Assembly: GCA_019722365.1 (NCBI GenBank)
Contig: JADFUC010001434.1
Span: 1-64,000 of the forward strand
Origin: Lithospermum erythrorhizon
Lineage: Eukaryota; Streptophyta; Magnoliopsida; Boraginales; Boraginaceae
Length of the DNA: 64,000 bases
Direction: 5' to 3'
How positions within the stretch are numbered: the first letter of the stretch is position 1; each line of letters starts with the position of its first letter. Of this stretch, positions 1 through 12,416 are shown one piece after another. The translations under genes were made by a program, and so were the position numbers. Below the pieces are notes generated by a model. It was not told the origin of the DNA. It made no database searches and saw only the letters and a program-made list of their open reading frames with translations.

Positions 1-1454
1 GATTTCTCCACTACTCAACTTCGAAATTTTTAATTTCACCCTCGGAAATACTCCAATGAGAAACTTATATACTATCAACATAATATTGGTATGAACGGGT
101 TATTTCAGATGGTACACTCGCGAAGCATCCATAAAATCAAAGACATTGTGACTAGCGTTTCCATCCACAAGCCTCGCTAGTCAAGGTAAGGGGTAAAACT
201 CTTTAGGGCATGCTTTATTGAGGCTTGTAAAATATGTGCACATTCTCCATGTTCCATTTGGTTTTTTCACCAACACCACGTTTGCAATCCATTCTGGAAA
301 CTGGAGTTCGCGAATGGCATCTGCCTTCAGTAATAAATCAACTTCTGTTCTGACTGCTTGATTCTTTTCATCATTAAAGGTTCGCTTCTTTTGCTTAACG
401 GGTACGTACATAGAGTCCACGTGCAGCTTGTGCAGCGCGACTGATGTGTCTATACCAGGCATATCCTCTGCCCCCAAGAAAATATATCCTTGTACTCTTT
501 AATCAAGCGAATCAATCCTTCCTTGTGATTATCCTTCAACATCGTTCCCATGTGAAACGTTTTCTTTGGTTCCTCTTGAACGAATGAAACCTTGAAAATC
601 TCCTCATGAGGAAGTGGTCTCTTGAGGTTTTCTCGCTCTTTCGCCGAATTGTCACTTTCTTTTTGGGCCTCCCCTCATGTGGTCATTACCTCAAGATGAT
701 TTTCTCGACCACGTTTTCTTGCTCTTTCTGGTTCCTTTCCCAAAGGTGGGACATAAGTTTGATAACACATTCTGGCCTTCTTTTGATTACCACATATTTC
801 CCCTATGCCCCCTGCGGTTGGGAACTTCATCTTGAGGTGCAAAAGAGAAACAATCGCTCTTAAGGCATTCGGGATGGGTCGCCCAATCAACCTGTTATAT
901 GATGAATCAGGGATGTCCACTAGTATGAACTAGGCTCTAATTGAGGATTTTTTGTTGCCTGAACCCACAGTAAATCCAAAGTCGCCATCCCCTTTGGATA
1001 AGCCGAATCCCCAGTAAATCTTGTTAAAGGTGTGTGCATTGGTCAGAATATCGCCGCGAGGCAATCCTGGGCTTATTGGCATGTGACGTATACAAAATAT
1101 TTGTTGAGCTCCCAAAGATTCACCAAAGATTCTTTCTACAGTATAATTCGCAATAACTGGTGCAATTACCACCGGATCATCAGCGAGGTAAATTCCAAGG
1201 CCTCAAGTTCAAAGATCTAAAAAGGGAAATAGCTTCTACAGATATGGGAATGGATTATGAGGAATATAGTTCTCTTCTAGTATAATTTTTTCTTGAATTC
1301 CTCGAATCACCTACTCCCGCGTGCACAAATGAGATTGTGTCATGCGACTACCAATCTTAGAAGCGGTGAATCGCTTCATTTCTATTTTCTTCATAGGGTA
1401 GACTCGCCGCCCGCCCTTGTGGATAGTTTCGATTTTCTCAGACTTCTTAGGCGA
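1..1454 (-). pseudogene. Tat-type Ty3/gypsy pol fragment: end of gag, protease, start of RT
   Basis: Read on the minus strand, the segment runs from a gag/protease linker near 1440 through an aspartic protease domain (about 1200-700) into the N-terminus of reverse transcriptase (477-181), then leaves the window. Recognisable protein pieces are FTVGSGNKKSSIRA and LKMKFPTAGGIGEICG of the protease C-terminal region, and PVKQKKRTFNDEKNQAVRTE followed by WRMCTYFTSLNKACPK of RT. These fit the Tat/Retand branch of plant gypsy polyproteins. Where the family's catalytic D-S/T-G triplet is expected, the protease reads FGESLGAQ, so the active site is lost. Several frame changes show it is dead. It is the downstream half of the gag at 15.9-17.5 kb, cut apart by the 14.4-kb insertion at 1455-15897. 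The lineage call rests on remembered family features, not on a search. Confidence 0.85.
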
Positions 1455-4400
1455 TGTAACGACTCCGCCTCTGTGGGCTCCCCCCCGAGGTCGGGATCAT
1501 ACCAACTCAGATATCGTGAGTCACCAACGATGGATAACAATAAAAATGACTTTCTTTTTACATCATAAATAAACAATATAACTCGTCCATCGGTGAATCC
1601 AACCAATAGTACAACAACATTTGCAAATCATAATATAAATACATCAAACAATTTGTTATACAACTCGAGTCAATAATAATTATATACAATGTAAACTTCA
1701 AGAAGATAAAAGTATGATCGCTGGGAGAGGTCTTCAAGCCACTATCGCCATCTTCGCGGCACGCAGCCACTGGCCAATGCATATCGGTCATCTCGCAATA
1801 AATCCTAGGTACGAACGCCCGCCCATAAAGAAATAGAGTCGCCTAAAAAGCTGAGTGAAAATAAATAGCACGTAGTTAACCTACCTCGATCGCATCTAAT
1901 AAGAATAATTCTGATTTCTTACCTATTTGTGAGAGACTATTATATACCCCAAGTTATATTATTATTTATAGGTTATCGCCACAAAATAAAACTTTCCTTA
2001 TTGGCTTAACTAACACCAATAACCCACACTACGCCAACAACTTACTCACAAGACACCTTAATTACAAGAGGTATTTCTATCTATTATCTTTTCCAAGTAT
2101 AGCAAATCCCAATATAATATACACCTCAAACACACAATAACTTAAACATATATCTTAACCTCTCATAACTCATGCATATACAACTCAATCACTTATCTTT
2201 AGTTCACTTTAAAGTACTACTCCCCATTTTACAATCACTATACCTCCTATGACAACTAATGTTCCTCGTAAGACCTTCCAAATATATGCATTTCTTAATA
2301 TGACTCGAGTAATATATCTTGAATCCGCATAACCTAAGTAATGCATTTATCTTCCTGCATTTTCCATTTAGGCATACGGAACTTATTTACCTCCATGGTA
2401 TCGCCCGTGGTTGCATCAAGACTTATATTCTAACGCATTTGAATTCAGTTGTCCACCATATATATATATAAAATATCATCAACATCATCGATGTGATTAG
2501 TATAAACTTCAGCTTTATATTTCTCGGCCCTAATGTTCTCCTTCAAAAGGTACCTCATCCATTACCCACTTAAGGTATATGAACATATCTAACAAAGACA
2601 AGAATGCCGGTAAGGTTAACCGAAAATAAATACCGTGATCCTCGAAGAAAATAGTTGCCGACAAGTGCCGACGCTTAAAATGAAGTATAACCATCAAAGC
2701 ACTGCTAGCACAACAACAAGATTAGGAATAGTCATCGAAGTCAAATATGAATAAAATACATGTATATGGATTATCGGATAAAGTCATACAACATAATTCC
2801 AACATGAAGTCTCGACATAACACATGAATATATAATAGAGGGTTCCCGATAAGCACACAATCACCCAAATGAAATCACAGACTCAACAACCACTAAAACT
2901 CTAGTCATCAAACCTCCCATTCCCTATATCCCCACCAAGATACCATCCTCTAACGCGATACTCAATCCGTCTACCTGCGTGAATGGACAATCACCTCGCA
3001 CTTATACCGAAGATAAGGCCAAACCGCACTTATACACAAAGTATAAGGCACACCGCACTTATACACAAAGTATAAGGCACACCGCACTTATACACAAAGT
3101 ATAAGGCACACCGCACGCTATACCGTAGTATAGGGCCACATCAACAATGCACACAAATAGTAATCAAAGAGAGTCATACCGCATCGCTATACCGTAGTAT
3201 GTATTAAACTCTCGCACGCTATACCGTAGTATAGGCCAAACCGCACGCTATACCGCAGTATAGGGCCAAACCGCACGCTATACCGTAGTATAGGGCCACT
3301 GACAATGCACACAAAGAAAGCGACAAAGAGAATCATACCGCACGCTATACCGTAGTATAAAATACCTCGACAATGCACACAGCAAAGCGATCAAAGAGAA
3401 TCATACGCACGCTATACCGTGAGTATAGGGCCAATAGCGCCACATATCCCCGCAGAAGGGCGAGAGTCACCTAATCCCTAGTAGTCCCAACCATGTGGTC
3501 ATATCCTACTCAAGTCACTTCAAAAATCATACATAACTCCATCAAACACCTCTCAATAACCAACTACTTTACTCCCAAACAATATCCACACACATCTAAA
3601 AACATCTCACAATAGTAAGTCAAACACACCGCTAACAAGGCCACATAAATCATAAGTGCCGACAAGGCCACGTAAATCGAATATAAGTCGGGAGTCTCGC
3701 TTATTACTTACCTCAAAGAATCTTCGCCTACGTAAAACACAATCATATCATACAACAATTACATGTATATCACTCTCATAATCATAATACAATAGTATGT
3801 ACATCATTCTCACATAATCATAATACAATAACATGTATATCACATATCCTGATAAGTACGTAAAATAACACCCGTGAGATAAGTACTCACTCTACTAGCT
3901 ACCTAAAACCTTCGCGAAAAGACAATCAAGGTAATCGCCTCTTTTCCACGATCAACGCCCCTAAACAACACCCGTAAAGTATAATCAAGACCTACTACTA
4001 TACCGGCGCTCTAAGATACATAACCAACTCTTAGGGAACTATTCTAAAATGCCTAACATGACTCGGGATAAACTATCAATTATAATCCCATCGGACACAA
4101 CCTAATCGATCCCCCGCTAAATTCCATCTTATCACTTTCTCATTACAAATCAACTTATAAGTCATTCTAATTAATCAGCAAGTCCATAATTAACAATCTA
4201 TACTTCGAAATATCAATTATAACTCAATTTGAATTTACATTTCAACATAACATCCTTTTAATCAATTTTAAATCACCAATTTAACATCATAACAACTATA
4301 ATAAGGTCCCAATATAACCTCCTACACATTTAAAGTCTTATAAAATATCCACATAAAAGTCAACCGAAAACCTAAAAAGTCATCCTCCGACCATAACGCC

Positions 4401-4974
4401 TCTCAAACGATCTCTAAATCACGACCATCACTCAAATACGCTACGTAACTCCATAACTTCAACTAAGATTTATCATAAAAATTCAATTTTTGGAAAAGTC
4501 AACTAAAAGTCAACTATGTCAAAACCCAAGAAATATCTCGAAAGACTTGAAATTTCTTACCTTAACTCGAAGAGAATGATGGGGAGAACGATATTCTACA
4601 ACCGATCTTGAGTTTGAGCGACAATCGAATAGAGAAATGGAAAATAAAAAATTTTTAAGGGGGAGCGGGGTGAATATTTCGCCAAAATGGAACAAGACGA
4701 AGATGATGACTTGGTTTTATGATGTGGAGGATGTTTGCAAGATATTTTAAAAAAATCGAGTCCCGCTCGTTTCGCTAATTCTCCGCTTATCGTACTTAAA
4801 TCTCCACGAACCCGATTTCAAAGATAAAATTCTTCCATGGCAAACACTACTAAATTATAAATGAAATTCGGCTCAAAAGTTTTACGAAATAATATTATCA
4901 TCGAAAAAATTATACTATTCCCGGGTCCCACCGCCGACCGAAATTTTTTTTTTTTTTCGTAACGGGTTATTACA
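1455..4974 (-). repeat. LARD LTR copy A (3' LTR of the array)
   Basis: This 3.5-kb copy aligns end to end by eye with 6960-10437 and 12417-15897, with many one- to four-base indels. It contains the minisatellite at about 2998-3440, a poly-T run near 4944-4957 and the terminal GGTTATTACA. No conserved protein is encoded. In minus-strand terms it is the last LTR of the array. Confidence 0.85.
2998..3440. repeat. Minisatellite inside LARD LTR A, hairpin-bearing units of about 29 bp
   Basis: Tandem units open with ACCGCA. The first four are of the type CTTATAC-ACAAA-GTATAAG. The later ones are of the type CTATAC-CGTA-GTATAG, separated by GGGCCAAACCGCACG or by a longer linker with CAATGCACACAAAG. 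Both types are short inverted repeats with a 4-5 base loop. Confidence 0.85.
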
Positions 4975-4994
4975 ATCTACCCACCTTATAAAAT
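4975..4994 (-). other. Polypurine tract and relic of pol terminus next to LTR A
   Basis: On the minus strand the sequence AAGGTGGGTAGAT lies immediately before the LTR start TGTAATAACC. The same arrangement recurs at 10438-10457. Position and purine content fit a plus-strand priming tract, though it is not a pure purine run. Confidence 0.6.
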
Positions 4995-6939
4995 TTCGTC
5001 CTCGAAATTTACTCAGAACCCAATCTGTCAGATAAACTCAACGCACCTTTCGACACGCCCTTATCAACTAACATCAGGACACCTTGTCACCTACTCAAAT
5101 TTCCCCAATATAGTATCTGTCTTCGTAGCTCCCATAATATCTTATGTCAATTGACTTAAGGCAGTGACTCTCTTACACCATAACACACATTCAACCGGCC
5201 AATTTCCTTATTCCAGCTTATCATCTTATCGCTTCCGCTTGTTATTATTATTATCAATCTTAGTATTATAAACATCTTCAATTGCTCCTGCAAATACCAC
5301 TAAAATTAAAATTCATAACTATCGATACTGTCCAATTACAATTTGTGTCACCATACTACCCATATCACATAATTAAACGAGTAAACAAGAAAATTTCACC
5401 ACACCACGCTCGCATTTCACAACTACTATAAAATAACTTACAAAGATAAACCACAATAACATTATGTATAACACCATCCTTTTCCCGGCAAAGCTCACCC
5501 CTTCTCGAACACCCCACCCTCATCTCAATATCCTCAAATCAAACAATCTCACAAATCACACATATAATATCAATCATACACAACAATCTCAACGTGAGTT
5601 AATCCATAATACACACGATACAACAATTTTCATAAGTAGGAACTATTCTCGTAAAAAATATATTCACGATACGTCCATAACACAAATATGGGCTCCAATT
5701 GAACACACAAATTTAAACATGAATACCACAAAATAAATAGCCCGCATCACTTAAACACAACCACCGCTCAAGCTTCAACATTTCATAATTTCACTATTAA
5801 GCTACGTATAAGTTTATTACGCGTATATTACGCCAATCAATTACCATATACTTCGCTCAACATAAATAAGGTAACAACCGAGTGATAAATCCCCAATAAC
5901 GCCAGATATCCAAGAGAATTTCTTAATTATTTTAAAGATCAACATCGTACACCACGATCAAGTGCTAACCCCATGACTACATGTCACCAAAATCCTCCTC
6001 AACTAACCTTTTTATTACCCTTTTGGGGCACAATTGCCCCCAACTTATCAACAACTTCAAATTTAACACTGAATTCCTCTCGGCATTTCCCGGTATGATT
6101 CGGCCCTTCCCTTAAATCCTCAAACATATTCATCCGTATTCCATCTCCAAAGGCTTCAACCTAGAGTATTTACATCCTCAAGAAATATCATTACTATCAC
6201 AAAAGATGCACTTTACCAAACACCTAACTCTACTTAAACATTATTAACGTATAACTCAAACTCTTTCTTATTCACGATTTGTATTCAATTCTAACTTATT
6301 TTATCATTTCCGATCAAACCACATTTCACACTTCCTTATAATCATGCATCTTAGTTAACCAAGAATCCTTTATTTATAACTCCATTGATATCTTACAACT
6401 CCACCTCGAGTATATCGTGATATTAATTATCACTCTTTATCCTTAATTAATTTCCTACTATAAAATCTCATTAGCACTGCATTACCACATCAACTATTAA
6501 GACATTTCCCAAAATATATAGATTCACCCAAATATCTCATATAATATTCGATACCTTGCATCATATTCTTAACTCCATTACATGTATCGCTCCAATATAA
6601 TCCCTCATAAATATCTACTCATCGTAATTCCATCTCCATATATGCCCAGCCTACCCATCTCAAACAAATACATAATCCCCGACGACGCCATATTACCCAA
6701 ATCAGTTCACACATCTTATAACATAACACATCTCAATCAATTAACACCACAAGAACATAGAATTCAAAGTAGTCTCGTAAGACCCTCGTACGCGAGTCAA
6801 CAAAATCTTCAAGTGGCGTCCTCAACAGCCAACGGATTCGAAAAAAAATGAACTCAAACCAGAGAACGACTCACACACAACACACTTACAACCGGAACCT
6901 AGGCACATAACCACAAGACAATTCTCCAAGAAAACATAA

Positions 6940-6954
6940 CCTAGGCTCGATACC
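6940..6954 (-). other. Primer-binding site of spacer 1 (degenerate initiator Met)
   Basis: The minus strand reads TGGTATCGAGCC, one base short of the initiator tRNA-Met binding site TGGTATCAGAGC. It lies a few bases from the LTR edge at 6960. The intact version is in spacer 2. Confidence 0.75.
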
Positions 6955-6959
6955 AAAAT

Positions 6960-9900
6960 TGTAACGACTGGCTCTGTGTGGCCTCCCGAGGTTGGGACCG
7001 CCACCAACCTCAGACATCGTAGGCTCACCAACGATGGATAACAATAAAAAATGACTTCTTTCATCATAAATAAACAATATAACTCGGCCCATCGGGCGAA
7101 CTAACCAATAGTACAACAACATTGAAAATCATAATATAAATACACATCATAAACAATTTGTTATACAACTCGAAATAATAATAATTATATACAACAGAAA
7201 CTTCAAGAAGAGTATAATCATTCGCTGGTACGTTAGCCACTGGCCAATGCATATCGGGTCATCCAAGAATAACCTAGGTACGAACTACCGCCCATAAAGA
7301 AATAGGGTCGCCTAAAAAGTCGAAAGTGAAAATAAATAGCACGTATTAACCTACCTCGATCGCATCGAATAAGAATAATTTTAGATTTCTCACCTATTTA
7401 GAGACTATATAATTCCCAAGAGTATTATTTTATAGGTTACTCGCCACAAAATAAAACTTTCCTTATTGGCTTTCTAACTAACACCAATAACCCACACTAC
7501 GTCAACAACTTACTCACAGTACACCTTTACTCACAAGAGGTATTTCATCTATTATCTTCCTCAAGCATAGCAAATTCCCAATATAATATACACCAAACAC
7601 ACAATAACTTAACATATATCTTAACTCTCATAACTCATGCATATACAACTCAATCACTTATCTTTAGTTCACTTTAAAGTACTACCCCCATTTTACAATC
7701 ATACCTCCTATGACAACTAATGTTCCTTTAAGACCTTCCAAATATATGCATTTCTAATATGACCGAGTAATATATCTTGAATCCAGATAACCTAAGTACG
7801 TATTTATCTTCCTGCATTTTCATTTAGTATACCTTAACTTATTTACCTCCATGGTATCAGTCGTGGTTAGATCAGCATTTCTTATATTCTAGCACATTTG
7901 AATCCATTTTTCCTACCATATATATATAAAATATCATCAACATCATCGATGCATTAGCATAAACTTCAGCTTTATAATTTCGCCCTAATGTTCTCATTCC
8001 AAAGGTATCTCTTCATCCATTAGCCACTTAAGGTATATAGAACATATCTAACAAAAGACAAGAATGCCCAGAAGGTTACAACCTAAAATAAATAACACCG
8101 ATCCTCGAAGAAAATATTGCCGACAAGGCCGACGCTTAAAAAATGAAGTATAACTATCAAAGCACTGCTAGCACAACAACAAGATTAGAATAATAATATC
8201 GTAGTCAAATATGAATAAAATACATGTATACGTGGATTATCGGATAAAGTCATACAACATATCCCAATATGAAGTCCTCGCATATAACACATGAATATAT
8301 AATAGAGGGTCTGGAGCAATAACACAATCACCCAAAATGAAATCAATGTAGACTCAACAACGACTAAAACTCTAGTCATCAAACCTCCTATCTCTCATAT
8401 CCCCACCAAGATACATCCTCTAATGCGCATATACTCAACTGCCTACCTCGCTAGAATGGACAATCACTCAAGACTTATACCGCAAGAGTATTAAACCGCA
8501 CTTATACACAAAGTATAAGGCACACCGCACTTATACACAAAGTATAAGGCACACCGCACTTATACACAAAGTATAAGGCACACCGCACCTATACCGTAGT
8601 ATAGGCCACATCAACAATGCACACAAAGAAAGTAATCAAAGAGAGTCATACCGCACGCTTATACCGTAGAGTATAGGGCCACAAACCGCACGCTTATACC
8701 GTAGTATAGGCCAAACCGCACGCTATACCGTAGTATGTGGCCAAACCGCACGCTATACCGTAGTATGTGGCCACCTCGACAATGCACACAAAGAAAGTCG
8801 ATCAAAGAGAATCATACCGCACGCTATACCGTGAGTATGTGGCCACCTCGACAATGCACACAAGAAGCTGACAAAGAGAATCATACTGCACGCCATACCG
8901 TGAGTATGGGCCAATGGGCCACATATCCTCAAGTAAGGAAGCGAGTAGCCACCTAATCCCTAGTAGTCCCAACTATGTGGTCATATCCTAATACTCAAGT
9001 CACCTCAAAATCATACATAACTCCATCAAACACCTTCAATAACCAACTACTTTACTCCCAAACAATATCCAAGCACACATCTAAAACATCTCACAATAGT
9101 AAGTCAAACAATCGCCAACAAGGCCACATAAATCATAAGTGCCGACAAGGCCACGTAAATCGAAATATATTGGGAGTTCAAGCTATTACTACTCAAAGAA
9201 TCTCTATACGTAAACACAATCACATTAACACAACAATTACATGTATATCACTTCATAATCATACAACGACATGTACATCATTCTCACATAAACATATCAT
9301 AATAACATGTATATCACAAATCAAGGTAAGTACGTGAAGTAACACCCAGAGGGCACTCACCTCTACTAGCTACCGCAAAACCTTCGCGAAAGACAATCAA
9401 GGTAATCGCCCTGTCCACGACAACGCCTAACAAAACACCCGGAAAGTATAATCAAGACCTACTACTATACCGGCGTTCTAGAAGATACATAACCAACTCT
9501 TAGGGGAACTATCTCTAAACGGTCTAACATGACGGATAAACTATCGAATTATAATCCCATCGGACACAACCCAATCGATCCCCCGCTAAATTCCATCTTA
9601 TCACTTTCTCACTACAAATCAACTTATAAGTCATTCTAATTAATCATCAAGTCCATAATTAACAACCTATACTCCGAAATATCAATTATAACTCAATTTG
9701 GAATTTACACTTTTTCAACATAACATCCTTTAATCAATTTTAAATCACCAATTTAACATCATAACAACTATAATAAGGTCCCAATATAACCTCCTACACA
9801 TTTAAAGTCTTATAAAAATATCCACATAAAAAGTCAACGAAAACCTAAAAAGTCAACTCGACCATAACGTCCTCAAACGATCTCTAAATCACGACCATCA

Positions 9901-10437
9901 CTCAAATACGTCATTAACCCATAACCAACTAAGATTTATCATAAAATTCAATTTTGGAAAAGTCAACCTAAAGTCAACTATAAGTCAAACCCAAGAAATA
10001 TCTCGAAGACTTGAAATTTTTACCTTAACTCGAAGAGAATGACGGGGAGAACAATATTCTACAACCGATCTCAGTTCGAGCGACACCGAAGAGAGAAATG
10101 GAAAATAAAATTTTTAAGGGGAGGGGGTGAATATTTCGCCAAAAATGGAACAAGATGAAGATGATGACTTGGTTTTATGATGTGGAGATAAGTCAAGTAA
10201 GATATTTTTAAAAAAAATGTCCCGCTCGGCTCGGTTAATTCTCCGCTTATCGTACTTAAATCTCCACGAACCCGATTCAAAGATAAAATTTCTTCCATGG
10301 CAAACACTACTAAATTATAATGAAATTCGCTCAAAAGTTTTACTTAACAATATTATCATCGAAATTATTTATACTATCCCCGGGTCCCACCGCCGACCGA
10401 AATTTTTTTTTTTTTTTTTTCGTAACGGGTTATTACA
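6960..10437 (-). repeat. LARD LTR copy B (shared middle LTR)
   Basis: This is the middle of three homologous LTRs, 3.48 kb long. On the minus strand, shortly after the LTR start, a TATA-like TATAAATAA lies at 10373-10365, downstream of a conserved GGTGGGACCCGGGGATAG. This is a plausible promoter core. The minisatellite lies at about 8470-8925. The middle position means this LTR belongs to both flanking spacers. Confidence 0.86.
8470..8925. repeat. Minisatellite inside LARD LTR B
   Basis: This array has the same unit types as the one at 2998-3440: first CTTATAC/GTATAAG units, then CTATAC/GTATAG units with the same linkers. Reading it as protein (8735-8956) gives a repetitive, Arg/Thr-rich peptide that only mirrors the repeat. 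Confidence 0.85.
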
Positions 10438-12416
10438 ATCTACCCACCTTATAAAATTTCGTCCTCGAAATTTACTCAGAACCCAATCTGTCAGATAATC
10501 TCAACGCACCTTTCGACACGCCCTTATCAACTAACATCATGACACCTTGTCACCCACTCAAATTCTCCCAGTATAGTATCTGTCTTCGTAGCTCCCATAA
10601 TATCTTATGTCAATTGACTTAAGTGACCCTCTTACACCATAACACATTCAACCGGCCAATTCTTCCCTATTCAAGCTTCTCATCTTATTGCTCGTTGTTA
10701 TACTATTATCAATCTTAGTATTATAAACATCCTCAATTGCCTCCAAAATACCACTCAAAAATTAAAATTCATATCGCCAATACCGATACTGTCCACTCAT
10801 AATTTGTGTCACCATACTACTCCATATCACATAATCAAACGAGTAAACAGCAAAATTTCACCACACCACGCTCGCATTCACAACTACTATAAAATAACTT
10901 ACAAAAATAAACCACACAACATTATGTATAACAATTCATCCTTTTCCCCGGCAGCTCACCCTCTTTGAACACCCCACATCATCTCAATATCCTCAAATCA
11001 AACAATTCACAAATCACACATATAATACCAACCATACACACAACAATCTCAATGTAGCATCCATAATACACACGATACAACAATTTCATATAGGAACTAT
11101 TCTCGCAAAAATATATTCACAGATACGTCCATAACACAAATATACTCAAATTGAACACACAAATTTAAAACATGAATACTACAAAATAAATAGCCCAATA
11201 CCTCAAACACAACCACCGCTCAAGCCAACATTTCATAATTTCACTATTAAGCCACGTGATAAGTTTATTACGCAGATAATAAATACAATCAATTACCATA
11301 CTTCACTCAACATAGATAAGGTAAATAACTGAAAGTGATAAATCCCCAATTACTCCAAGTATCCAAGAGAAATTCTTAATTATTTTAAAGATCAACCCTT
11401 ACACCACGATCAATTTCTAATCCCATGACTACATGTCACTGCATCCTCCTCAACTAACCTTTATTACCCTTAAATTCACACAATTGCCCCAACTTATCAA
11501 CAACTTCAAATTTAACAATTGAATTCCTCTCAAGACTTCCCTGCACTCCGGTCTCTTCCTTAAATCCTCAAACATAATTCATCCGTATTCCATCTCCAAA
11601 GGTTTCAACCTAGAGTTTACATCCTCAAGAATGATCATTACTTACTACAAAAGATGCACTTACCTAAACAACACCGAACTCTTTACTTAAACATTATTAA
11701 TGTATAACTCAAACTCTTTTCTTATCTGGGCCTCGATTTGTATTCACCTCTAACTTATTTATCATTCCGATCAAACCCACATTTCACACTTCCTTATAAT
11801 CACGCATCTTAGTTAACCAAAGAACCTTACTTCTATAACCCATTGATATTCCTCATAACTCCACCTCGAGTATATATCGTGATATTAATTATCACCCTTA
11901 TCCTTAATTAATTTCCGCCATAAAACTTACATTAGCACTGCACTACCACATCAACTATTAAGACATTTCCCAAAAATATATAGATCACCCAAATATCTCA
12001 TAATATTTCCTGATATCTTACCTCATATTCTAAACCATTACATGTATTGTTCCAATATAACCCCTCATAAATATCTACTCATCGTATCGATCTTCCATAT
12101 ATATGCCTACCATCCTAACAAATACATAACTCGACGTATCGCCATTACCCAATCTATTTCTACATATCTCCTAATATAACACATCTTAATCAAATAACAC
12201 CACAAGAACACGTAATGCAAAGTAGTTCCTTGTATATCCTCGTAGACGCGAAAGTCAACGAATCTTCTAGTGGCGTCCTCAACAGTCAACGGATTCGGAA
12301 AAGAAATGAACTCAACCCAGAGAACGACTCACATACAACACACTTACATCCTGAAACCTAGGCACATAACCACACAAGACACCAAGAAAACATAACCTAG
12401 GCTCTGATACCAAAAT
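10438..12416 (-). other. LARD internal spacer 2, non-coding
   Basis: This second copy of the 2.0-kb spacer is similar to 4975-6959 throughout and again lacks retrotransposon coding domains. It has the pol-terminus relic at the left and the primer-binding site at the right. Near-equal length of the two spacers (1985 and 1979 bp) argues for duplication of one structural unit. Confidence 0.8.
12401..12412 (-). other. Primer-binding site of spacer 2, exact initiator tRNA-Met match
   Basis: The minus strand reads TGGTATCAGAGC, the classical initiator tRNA-Met binding site of plant LTR retrotransposons. It lies four bases inside the LTR C edge at 12417. This fixes the transcription direction of the array as right to left. 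Confidence 0.92.

Larger units (their letters stand above)
4975..6959 (-). other. LARD internal spacer 1, non-coding
   Basis: This AT-rich stretch has no recognisable gag, protease, RT or integrase. At the LTR A side the minus strand reads TTCGAGGACGAAATTTTATAA, which gives FEDEIL followed by a stop and resembles the conserved last residues of Tekay/Del-type chromovirus pol. A purine-rich GGTGGGTAGA follows directly before the LTR. At the other end is a degenerate primer-binding site. Possible reading frames here, such as 5464-5736, are rich in Asn, Thr and Ile and match nothing I know. Confidence 0.8.

Noticed and set aside
2998..3440. Regular repeats that could be mistaken for a CRISPR array
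   Set aside because: Spacers are not unique, units are adjacent variants of one another, the DNA is a plant LTR, and the same array recurs in three LTRs.
8735..8956. Repetitive 73-residue reading frame
   Set aside because: It is just a frame through the minisatellite and is broken in the other two LTR copies.
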